A DNA stretch of 64,000 nucleotides from SR-FBR-E99 sp963732365 (GTDB lineage Bacteria; Bacteroidota; Bacteroidia; Bacteroidales; VadinHA17). Each line of letters begins with the position of its first letter. Position 1 is the first letter of the stretch. This document shows, one piece after another, positions 52,926 to 61,400 of the stretch. The position numbers and the translations under genes were made by a program. Under the pieces are notes generated by a model that was given only the letters and a program-made list of their open reading frames with translations, did not search any database and was not told the origin of the DNA. Location: contig CAVSZC010000003.1 in the NCBI GenBank assembly GCA_963732365.1, forward strand, positions 1 through 64,000, written 5' to 3'.

Positions 52926-53033
52926 ATGAAGAAGTTTAAGGTAAAATATTTATCACTTATGCATATTCTGAAAGTGTCTGACATTTCACTGCAGATTACT
53001 CACTGAATTTTAAAATGGAATAATGATAATCAA

Positions 53034-53849
53034 CTATTTATCCTGGTCAACTTCACTGTAGACCCTGACATAATCAACATACATGGTTTGAGGGAATGGT
53101 GTTTCGGATGTTGGAAAACCTACATAATTTCCACCAATGGCCACATTAAGAATCATAAAGAAAGGATGATCGAAAACCCACTCTCCTGTAACATCATCGG
53201 GTTCTATCACCTGATAGAGGGCATCATCAACAAAATAGTGGATAAAATCCTCCCCCCATTCTACAGCAAAAATATGATAATCAACATCAAACCTGTCATT
53301 TGTGTACCCATAGCTTTTCGTTATAGCAGCGCCGCCAGAATAGCCTGGACCATGCACACTGCCATGTATAAGATTAGGTTGTTGGCCACGATATTCCATA
53401 ATATCTATCTCGCCGCACCCGGGCCATGGCACAGTTTCGATATCTGACCCCAGCATCCAGAAAGCAGGCCAGATTCCGGGCCCCCATGGCAACTTAATCC
53501 GTGCCTCAAACCGGCCGTAAGCCTGCTCAAATAATCCCTGAGTCTTGATTCTGGCAGAGGTGAATGAATTACCTGATCTTACTGCTGTAATCTTCAGAAC
53601 TCCATCCGCAATTACAACATTCTGAACATCATTTGTATAGGTCTGCAGTTCATTATTGCCCCAGCCGCCAGCTCCGAGGTCAAATACCCATTTTGATCCG
53701 TCAGGAGCTCCTTCGGTATCGAATTCATCCTGCCAAACCAGCTGATAGGTGCGATCTTCCAGTGCCTGGTTATCATCGCATCCTCCCAAAATGAAAAGGG
53801 CTGACAGGAAGAGGATGCCCCGGATAAGTAATACATTATTTGATTTCAT
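53034..53849 (-). CDS. GH16 lipoprotein endo-beta-1,3-glucanase (laminarinase)
   Basis: About 271 aa from the ATG at 53849, which gives a lipoprotein signal (MKSNNVLLIRGILFLSALFILGGC); the frame extends 21 codons upstream. The catalytic motif is GEIDIMEY, with Glu147 nucleophile, Asp149 and Glu152 acid/base. Other laminarinase motifs are LVWQDEFDTEG and PWGPGIWPAFWMLG. Bacterial GH16 enzymes with this pattern cut beta-1,3 or mixed-linkage glucans. It should sit on the outer membrane and make the first cuts. Confidence 0.95.
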   Translation of the reverse strand: MKSNNVLLIRGILFLSALFILGGCDDNQALEDRTYQLVWQDEFDTEGAPDGSKWVFDLGAGGWGNNELQTYTNDVQNVVIADGVLKITAVRSGNSFTSARIKTQGLFEQAYGRFEARIKLPWGPGIWPAFWMLGSDIETVPWPGCGEIDIMEYRGQQPNLIHGSVHGPGYSGGAAITKSYGYTNDRFDVDYHIFAVEWGEDFIHYFVDDALYQVIEPDDVTGEWVFDHPFFMILNVAIGGNYVGFPTSETPFPQTMYVDYVRVYSEVDQDK

Positions 53850-53945
53850 ATTCAGTGATTTTATCTTGTTACAAGTTTTGTCTCTTAAATAAGCTAAAGC
53901 TTCTCGTTTCAAAAGAATTGAAACTGAAGCTTTAGCAAATAAAAG

Positions 53946-56900
53946 TTATTTCCAGAGATAAATATTATCATACCATACATTGGTCAGATTGGCAGTGGTA
54001 ATTACCATCTGAGCAACATCACTTCGTGTCAGGTTACCTGCGACAACTCCTCCCAAAGCAGTAATATTAATATCCACGGAAACCCAGGCGCCTGCAACTA
54101 TTGCGGGATTTGTTCCCGTATTAATATTAACTTCCAGGGCAGAGGCTTCGATGGCTCCACCTGCAAAATCAACCAGTTTTACATTGAATACATCCCCGGT
54201 TAAGTCAGTATCATCAGTATAAAGGTCGAAATGAATATGTGTGAATGTAGATAAGTTTTGCCTGTTGGTGGAAAAATCTATTCCATGACAGCCTATCCCT
54301 GCATTCTTCTTCAATGTATTATTTCCGGCAACCGAAACTTCTGTAGCAGCATCAACTCCGCACCAGCCAGCATCAAAATTACTTATGGTAATATTAGCGT
54401 AAGCGTCACTATAAATGGAAACCACATTGGTGGCACTACGCACAGGCGGTGTTGGGGCTGCAGCAGTGGGACCTGTGGGTGTGCTGCCGGATCCTTTGTA
54501 GAAGTAAATGTTGTCGAGGTAAATGGTTGAGGGAGTTGTACCTGCCTGTCCGTCAAACTTCATTTGATACACCCCGTTCAGCGCCATACCGGAAGATGTA
54601 AAGGCTGTAAGCGGTATGTCGTAACTGTTCCACTGTCCGATAGTAACCGGGGTTAAAGAAACAAGTTTCTCCGCGGGTGAGCCACTGTTGTTGATAGGCG
54701 ACACCTGAACAACGGTTGCATCGGGAGTCCACATATCAACATGAAGGAAGCCCATTCCAGTCAGATCCTGAGGAGCTGACAGAGCAGTGCCCTGGTAGTT
54801 GAACGTTGCATACTTAAGGGTATTGTTGCCTGCAACACTGACCGTGGAAACAACAGTTGACTGACCCCAATTGGGATTAAAATCAGTTCCGGTGAGGTCG
54901 GTATATGCGCCACTGAATATTGAGACTACATCAGCAGCAGCTCTGACAGGCGGTGTAGGAGCCGCAGCAGTTGGCTCTGTGGGTGTGCTACCGGATCCTT
55001 TGTAAAAGTAAATGTTGTCGAGGTAAATGGTTGAAGGAGTTGTACCTGCCTGTCCGTCAAACTTCATTTGAAACACCCCGTTCAGCGCCATACCGGAAGA
55101 TGTGAAGGCTGTAAGCGGTATGTCGTAACTGTTCCATTGTCCCTTAGTAATCGGGGTTAAAGAAACAAGTTTCTCCGCGGGTGAGCCACTGTTGTTTATA
55201 GGCGACACCTGAACAACGGTTGCATCGGGAGTCCACATATCAACATGAAGGAATCCCATTCCAGTCAGATCCTGAGGAGCTGACAGAGCAGTGCCCTGGT
55301 AGTTGAATGTTGCATACTTAAGTGTGCTGTTGCCTGCGATACTGACCGTGGAAACAACAGTTGACTGACCCCAATTGGGATTAAAATCAGTTCCGGTGAG
55401 GTCGGTATATGCGCCACTGAATATTGAGACTACATCAGCAGCAGCTCTGACAGGCGGTGTAGGAGCCGCAGCAGTCGGTTCAGTAACTGTGCCACCGCCG
55501 GATTTATAGAAATAAATATTGTCAATATAGACTGTCCTCAGATTACTGGTAAGTACCATCTGAGCAAGGTCCGACCTGGTCAGGTTGCCGTTAAAGGCTG
55601 TAATAGGAACATCTATTGAAACCCATGCTCCCTTTGCCAGCGCCGGGATATCACCGCTGGCAGTGTGAACAACGGTGAGTATATGAGCTGTAGCTTCTGC
55701 AGTTCCTCCTCCGAAATCAACATTCTTTATTGAAAGTGATTTAGACACTACTTCATCAGGTGTCCAGACATCAATATGGAAATGAGTCATTCCAGAGGCA
55801 TCAAACTTATTACTGCTAAAGTCAATACCGGCGAAATTTGTAATTGTATATTTCTTAACATCATTGCCAGCTATCTGCATATCTGCCACATCTGCTTCAT
55901 CCCATGAAGCCGACCATGCACCGACAGTTCTATTGGTATAGGCGTTACTGAAGAGAGAAATAACATCAGCAGGGTCTCTTGACGGTGGCACAGGAGCAGC
56001 CACTGCAGGTACATCTGCTGTACCGCCCCCGGAGGTATAGAAATACAAATTATCAAGATATATATCACCGTTACCGTCAAACTTCAGCTGTATGATATCA
56101 GCAAGATTAACCGGTGAAAAACCAGATAAAGGAATATCGATACTTGTCCAGCCTGTTGTAGGTACTGTGAGTGAATATGCCTTTTCCACAGGTCCGGGGC
56201 TTATCAGATAAATATTTAATGCTGAAGAACTTACTGTCCAGAAGTCCAGGTGCAAATATTCCATGCCTGTAACATTCTGACTCGATGCCAGTTGAATCCC
56301 CTGGTAATTCAATCCTGTAAATTTCAGCGTATTATTTCCTGCTATCTGAACATCAGAGACAACTGTTGTCTGACCCCAGTTCGGGAAGTCGGTACCTGTT
56401 AAATTAGTATATGCGTCACCGTATATGGAGATCACATCAGCTGCATCCCTGGCCGGAGGTGCAGGAGCAGCCTCTGTCGGCACAGTAACCGTACCTCCGC
56501 CGTTACCGTGAAAATAGACATTATCAAGGTAAAATCCCGACAGTGATGATCCAACACGTTCAAGAATAATCTGAGCAAGTTTGCTCCTTGAAGAGAGACC
56601 GGAGAGACTGATATCAACACTTATCCAGCTTTGCGAAGCAAGCGGACCTGAGATTTGATATACGAGTGAAGGGTCGTTGCCATCAAGGGCTCCATCGGGA
56701 CCCATATCCACCAGTTTCACGGCCAGTTTATCTGAAGGATTAACCTCATTCGGAATCCAGACATCCATATGAAGATGCGTCATTGTAGTTGCATCTATTG
56801 TCGGTGAGGTGAACTGTATGCCAACAAAATTGAAATTGGTATAAAACAATACATCATCATCCTCAACCGTGAAATCTGATGAAACAGTTGTCTGGTAAGG

Positions 56901-57890
56901 TTGCCAGTAACCGTTATAAAAATCTACCGGTACGTTTACGTATTGATTGCTGAAGACGGAAATAACGTCTTCCTGATCTGCTGTAGGAACGGGTGCGTGA
57001 GTAAAATCACCTGAAGACTGAACAGTAAGAGACCCGTCAGCAGCATCACCACCGGCGGTGGCAGTGATAACAGCGGTTCCTTCGCTAAGAACCGTAACCA
57101 ATCCCGTTGCATCCACAGAAGCTACCCCTGCATTCGAAGAGACAAATGCAAAATAGGCAGGTGCTGCAATGACTGTCTGGTCAATCCCGGTTGGCATATT
57201 AAAGGATACTTTCAAACCGCCAATGGGGAACTTCAATCCGTTTACTGCTGATTCAACTTTTTCATCTCCATCGAGTATCATCGGCTGGCGGTGGGCAATT
57301 GTACCCAGTTTCTCAAACTTCAGTTCATCAATCCAGAATGTGTAGCCCATACCATCTTCAGGACCTTCCGAATAGAAAAACATTCCCTTCTCTTCAGTCA
57401 GCCGGGAAGGATCAGGTATAGGAATGATATATTTCTGCCAGTTTGAATTCAAGGCAACATCGCGCATTGAAGCAAGGTACTTTGATTCACCCAGATCATT
57501 GCCAAAGCCCACAAGGTCAATTGTTGCTGATTTTGACGCCCTGGCCCAGAAGGTAATGGCATCATAACCAGACAGGTCACGTGCAATAGTTGTATAGTAC
57601 GTTCCTCCGGCATAAGCGCCCTGAGGATCCTCATAATCAGGAACTTCAAATCTCATTGATGCTGATCCTGCATATTTAACCTCCTTATCCACATCGAAAG
57701 CGGTCACTTTTGATCCGCCAAATGCGGCATACTTCAAGCCTGCACTGAACCCGTCTATGAACACTTCTGGTGTGGTGGGATAAGATGCCAGCTCAAGTTC
57801 ATCAAAATCCCTTACGCAGCTACCCGAACCTGCAAGTGCCAGAGCAGTTATCAGGGCAAGCGCTGACCAATTATATTTTCTGTTTTTCAT
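53946..57890 (-). CDS. surface glycan-binding lipoprotein with six CBM-like repeats
   Basis: About 1314 aa from the ATG at 57890, which has a GGAG 8 bases upstream; an ATG four codons earlier is possible. Lipobox in ALAGSGSC. An N-terminal CBM11-like domain is followed by a BIG2-like domain (FVSSNAGVASVDATGLVTVL), then six beta-sandwich modules of about 150-170 residues. Each starts with a linker such as APTPPVRAAADVVSIFSGAY and ends IYLDNIYFYK. Two modules are nearly identical at the DNA level. No catalytic motif was seen. It probably binds beta-1,3-glucan on the cell surface and stands in for a SusD/SusE-type binder. Confidence 0.85.
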   Translation of the reverse strand: MKNRKYNWSALALITALALAGSGSCVRDFDELELASYPTTPEVFIDGFSAGLKYAAFGGSKVTAFDVDKEVKYAGSASMRFEVPDYEDPQGAYAGGTYYTTIARDLSGYDAITFWARASKSATIDLVGFGNDLGESKYLASMRDVALNSNWQKYIIPIPDPSRLTEEKGMFFYSEGPEDGMGYTFWIDELKFEKLGTIAHRQPMILDGDEKVESAVNGLKFPIGGLKVSFNMPTGIDQTVIAAPAYFAFVSSNAGVASVDATGLVTVLSEGTAVITATAGGDAADGSLTVQSSGDFTHAPVPTADQEDVISVFSNQYVNVPVDFYNGYWQPYQTTVSSDFTVEDDDVLFYTNFNFVGIQFTSPTIDATTMTHLHMDVWIPNEVNPSDKLAVKLVDMGPDGALDGNDPSLVYQISGPLASQSWISVDISLSGLSSRSKLAQIILERVGSSLSGFYLDNVYFHGNGGGTVTVPTEAAPAPPARDAADVISIYGDAYTNLTGTDFPNWGQTTVVSDVQIAGNNTLKFTGLNYQGIQLASSQNVTGMEYLHLDFWTVSSSALNIYLISPGPVEKAYSLTVPTTGWTSIDIPLSGFSPVNLADIIQLKFDGNGDIYLDNLYFYTSGGGTADVPAVAAPVPPSRDPADVISLFSNAYTNRTVGAWSASWDEADVADMQIAGNDVKKYTITNFAGIDFSSNKFDASGMTHFHIDVWTPDEVVSKSLSIKNVDFGGGTAEATAHILTVVHTASGDIPALAKGAWVSIDVPITAFNGNLTRSDLAQMVLTSNLRTVYIDNIYFYKSGGGTVTEPTAAAPTPPVRAAADVVSIFSGAYTDLTGTDFNPNWGQSTVVSTVSIAGNSTLKYATFNYQGTALSAPQDLTGMGFLHVDMWTPDATVVQVSPINNSGSPAEKLVSLTPITKGQWNSYDIPLTAFTSSGMALNGVFQMKFDGQAGTTPSTIYLDNIYFYKGSGSTPTEPTAAAPTPPVRAAADVVSIFSGAYTDLTGTDFNPNWGQSTVVSTVSVAGNNTLKYATFNYQGTALSAPQDLTGMGFLHVDMWTPDATVVQVSPINNSGSPAEKLVSLTPVTIGQWNSYDIPLTAFTSSGMALNGVYQMKFDGQAGTTPSTIYLDNIYFYKGSGSTPTGPTAAAPTPPVRSATNVVSIYSDAYANITISNFDAGWCGVDAATEVSVAGNNTLKKNAGIGCHGIDFSTNRQNLSTFTHIHFDLYTDDTDLTGDVFNVKLVDFAGGAIEASALEVNINTGTNPAIVAGAWVSVDINITALGGVVAGNLTRSDVAQMVITTANLTNVWYDNIYLWK
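54487..55494. repeat. two near-identical tandem 504-bp units inside the glycan-binding gene
   Basis: CCGGATCCTTTGTA begins at 54487 and again at 54991, exactly 504 bases (168 codons) apart. The copies differ at scattered single bases only. The exact multiple of three keeps the frame; each unit is one binding module. A recent duplication by slippage or unequal recombination is likely. Confidence 0.85.
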
Positions 57891-57912
57891 TTTAGTCTCC
57901 ATTTATTTATGG

Positions 57913-60900
57913 TTACATGCCTATATTAAAATGTAAGTAAGTCCTGATCTCCCATTCATTACCGTTTGGATAGCCAGGCACTGTGGGATCACATACCGGA
58001 TTCCCATCAGGATCTATGGTAGTGGTTGGACAGTAGCGTGGAGAATACTGGTCAAGAGAACGCCAGTTAAACTGTATTCCGAAACGGGTTTCAGGCAAGA
58101 CAAACCATTTAGGTTTTGCGACCGAAGTAGACAGGTCAAACTTTATCTGCAGAGGGTAAGTTAAGTTGAAGTCGCGGTGATAATCGTAAGGTCCCCAATC
58201 GTTAACCTTAACCATTGATATCAGTTTTGCCTTTTTATATATCATTCTGAGGTCACCGCCGTAGCGATTGATCAGTCGTGCGTCGCTGCCGTTTGATTCA
58301 GCCTCACCGGCAAACAGATTGGCAATCAAACCGAGGTTTGGATTTACCTTTGACACTATGCGTGCATATGTTTCCCACAGGTCGCGTGCCGGCGGAGCCC
58401 CGTCGAATGCAAAGGTCTCGCGCCCGTCGGCCATAATTCCAATGGCAGCATCCTGTGTGGTCGGATGGTGACGGTAGATGAACCCGGCGCTCATCGCAAA
58501 GGTTGCGTCTTCATTCTCATCGTTATCCCACTCGTACATCCAGGTACCCGGTGTGGGGTCATATGTAAGAAGAAACTCACCGGCCACCGTCTCCCTGTTC
58601 TGTCTTACAGCAAAGGGATCATCAAGAATATTCCTGGCCCTTCCGGGAGGTGGCACATCACCGGGCACCGGGCCGATAACGGGTTTCTGCCACAGGAAGT
58701 TGGGAGCTAATTGAAAATCTCCAACAAGCACGGTCAGACCGGTAAGGAAGTTAAACTGGTTACCGCTTCCGCTGTCCTTGAGTCTCCAACCCGTAAAAGT
58801 CTTTGTGTAGTCTGCACCCCCGCCGGCTACCAGTCCCATGGCAGCTCCCGAGGCATACCAGTTGAACGGACCTGAAGAGACTGTCACTTTGATCTTGCCG
58901 CCCCATGTGTCGTTGGAAGTGATTTTATCCTCGTAAATTGTATAGTTTCCATCAACCTCTTCAGCTATCTGGAAGGTTTCACCTACACGTGGCTGGCCGG
59001 CCCATATACCTCCAAGTTCAAGGCCCACCGGCCCCATTTGCCTCTTTATATGGAGAGTAGTCCTTCGCGTCGGCGGCGTTGGTATCGCAAATGAACTCAC
59101 TGCCTGCTCCTGCTCATCCAGATCCTCATGAAAAATACCGGTCAGGTCAAATCCTGCAACTTTTCTGCTATACTTGACCAGTACAGCAGGGTTAGCCCCC
59201 CACCACAGTTCAGGTCCAAAAGCAACCTTTAAACCACTCAGCGACTTCTTTCCTGCAAATTCAAAGCCGAAAGGTGCGTTACCATTATAAATATCGATAT
59301 TTGGGCCATAGTTTGCCTCCGGATACAATCCGAAAAAGTCGCCTTCATAACCCCAATGATAATGACCGGTACGATAAAATGTTGTCAGGTCGAAATACTT
59401 TTGGTTCCAGGTAAATTCAGCCCTGTAGAGTTTAATGCGCTCCAGGTCTGATAACGTCAGATTTCCGTTGTCTGTATTTACTTCCTCCGGACGGCCCCGG
59501 TTCTCGTAGAAAATCTCATCAATCGGATTCTCAGCAACATGGCCGAGGATATTGATAGAAACTTTCGCCCTGAGATTCGGTGCAGGATTTGCTTCCACAT
59601 CCATGTAAAATGACTGCATGTGATCGAAACCAAGCTCATCAGGGTATTTCGCCTCACCGGAAACCGCGTCCTCAGGTGTTGAGAGCAGATAGCCGCCGGT
59701 GCTGAATGTAGTGAGCTCAGCCCTCATTCCGCTTATCCTGACTTTTTTAACCTGCTCGCCAACCAGAGCCGCCTGATCGCCTCTCGCTGTGAGCACTGAA
59801 CCAACCAGTTCGATGCCCGAGAAGTGTTTATCCACTGCTTCGAGGGTGATGTCTTCAGCATAAGGATTCAACAAATGAACCTCCTTGAGCGCATAATATG
59901 CCGCACGAGGGAAAAGCTTATAAAGGCCACGTTCATTTGTCGGACCTTTGGCACAGATGCCGAACCACTCCTCGTTCATATTATTTTCACCTTCAACATA
60001 GTCGTTCAGATAACCCCCGTTAACCCATGAAGCATTATTATCCTGAACTGAGAGATTAGAGGTCTGACCAAATTTCCACCATCCATCGCTGAACTGAAAT
60101 GTGAAACCCCCGATGCAATTACCTGTTTTACCCAGACCTGCTGCATTCTCATATATCTCCTTCCAGTTATTTACCATGTAATAAGCCTGAGACTGCTGAT
60201 CTTCAGTGTTTTCAATGGCATTGAATGCATCAGCACCAAATTCCGTGAACATGATCGGAACATCGAGGACATCCTTAACTCTCTGGAAAGCATCGCCAAA
60301 TGAAGATCCCCTGTACATATTCACTCCAAGAATCTCAACGTCCTTACACTCCTCTGCAATTATATCCAGAAAAAGCAGGTCTCCATTGCAGATCGCAACG
60401 GGATGAGATGCATCAATGCCGGTCATCACATTAACTGCCTCATTAAAAAGCTTGTACAGATGTCGTGCCCTGGCTGTCGATTTCCTGTCTTCCACCGGAA
60501 TATCTTCGGTCTCAGCACCCTCCCAGAAAAGTCCGTAATTGTTTTCGTTACCGAGCAAAAACATAAGCAAACCGGGCGTATCCTTATAGTTGTTAACCAT
60601 CTCCCTTACTTCGGAAAGCAGGAGATCGCGAACGAGCGGATCGGAGTACTCAGTGTTCGCAACCCACTTACCGTTAAGGGTGAGTCCGTACCGTCCGAAC
60701 GAATGATTAAGCATTGTGTAAATGCCGTATTTCTCATGGATATATGCAATCCATTTTGGCGGAACACCCGTATACTGCCGCACCGTATTTACACCCATAT
60801 TCCTCAGCATCGACATCTCGGCATCGAGTGCAGCCTTGATGACGTCGTCAGATTGTTTCCACAGACTGTACGTGACAGTCGTGCCAATCGGGAAATAATC

Positions 60901-61059
60901 CCAATTCATACCGTTGATCATAAACTCGTTCCCATCGACTACAAGTCTCATCCCGTCATCCTGTTTATCCACCGATACACGATAAGCCTGTGCATCCAGC
61001 AACGTAGGGACTGCAATTGAGAGAATTAATAATTGAAGAAAAAGGAGATTTTTTTTCAT
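57913..61059 (-). CDS. clan-A glycosidase fused to an outer-membrane beta-barrel
   Basis: 1048 aa with signal peptide MKKNLLFLQLLILSIAVPTL... LDAQ. Residues about 30-420 are a GH2/GH5-like TIM barrel: INGMNWDYFPIG, acid/base Glu172 in LLGNENNYG, nucleophile Glu273 in MFTEFGADAF, and FQFSDGWWKF. From about 460 to the end the chain changes to amphipathic strands (YRAEFTWNQKYFDLTTFYR, LKVAFGPELWWGANPAVLVKY) ending in IRTYLHFNIGM, as in outer-membrane porins. No SusC or SusD is encoded nearby. It is first in the operon and probably combines cutting with passage through the outer membrane. This fused function is inferred. Confidence 0.8.
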   Translation of the reverse strand: MKKNLLFLQLLILSIAVPTLLDAQAYRVSVDKQDDGMRLVVDGNEFMINGMNWDYFPIGTTVTYSLWKQSDDVIKAALDAEMSMLRNMGVNTVRQYTGVPPKWIAYIHEKYGIYTMLNHSFGRYGLTLNGKWVANTEYSDPLVRDLLLSEVREMVNNYKDTPGLLMFLLGNENNYGLFWEGAETEDIPVEDRKSTARARHLYKLFNEAVNVMTGIDASHPVAICNGDLLFLDIIAEECKDVEILGVNMYRGSSFGDAFQRVKDVLDVPIMFTEFGADAFNAIENTEDQQSQAYYMVNNWKEIYENAAGLGKTGNCIGGFTFQFSDGWWKFGQTSNLSVQDNNASWVNGGYLNDYVEGENNMNEEWFGICAKGPTNERGLYKLFPRAAYYALKEVHLLNPYAEDITLEAVDKHFSGIELVGSVLTARGDQAALVGEQVKKVRISGMRAELTTFSTGGYLLSTPEDAVSGEAKYPDELGFDHMQSFYMDVEANPAPNLRAKVSINILGHVAENPIDEIFYENRGRPEEVNTDNGNLTLSDLERIKLYRAEFTWNQKYFDLTTFYRTGHYHWGYEGDFFGLYPEANYGPNIDIYNGNAPFGFEFAGKKSLSGLKVAFGPELWWGANPAVLVKYSRKVAGFDLTGIFHEDLDEQEQAVSSFAIPTPPTRRTTLHIKRQMGPVGLELGGIWAGQPRVGETFQIAEEVDGNYTIYEDKITSNDTWGGKIKVTVSSGPFNWYASGAAMGLVAGGGADYTKTFTGWRLKDSGSGNQFNFLTGLTVLVGDFQLAPNFLWQKPVIGPVPGDVPPPGRARNILDDPFAVRQNRETVAGEFLLTYDPTPGTWMYEWDNDENEDATFAMSAGFIYRHHPTTQDAAIGIMADGRETFAFDGAPPARDLWETYARIVSKVNPNLGLIANLFAGEAESNGSDARLINRYGGDLRMIYKKAKLISMVKVNDWGPYDYHRDFNLTYPLQIKFDLSTSVAKPKWFVLPETRFGIQFNWRSLDQYSPRYCPTTTIDPDGNPVCDPTVPGYPNGNEWEIRTYLHFNIGM

Positions 61060-61400
61060 GATATTGACAGTTTTGATTTGATCGGTTAACGTTTGACTAT
61101 ATTATAATCGATTAATGGCATCTTAATCATATGCGAAAACCATTTTGCCGCCATTAAGTAACATAAAAGTTGTTGCATAACTTTATTACGATGGAAAAAT
61201 AAATTACATCATGTACAACCAATGACTACATCAATACTACATCATTAATAAATTAAATAACTAATATTAAGTTTATTAAGATATAACAGACCCGTCATTA
61301 GCACATCATAATCTTAGATAATGTACATCATGAAGAGAAAAAAAGATAATTCAGAGGTTACCTGATGAAGAATGATTCCCTGAATCTGTGGGCAGTGGTT
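61060..61400. other. promoter region of the glucan operon
   Basis: 341 bases, AT-rich, between the regulator stop and the operon start. I see AT-rich near-palindromes around 61107-61115 (ATCGATTAAT type) but no exact TAnnTTTG site, and no terminator I would trust. It should contain the regulated promoter. Confidence 0.5.

Noticed and set aside
44340..61059. Search for a SusC/SusD pair in the glucan operon
   Set aside because: No 1000-aa TonB receptor with a plug and no SusD-like lipoprotein is encoded. The only long outer-membrane protein is the glycosidase-barrel fusion.
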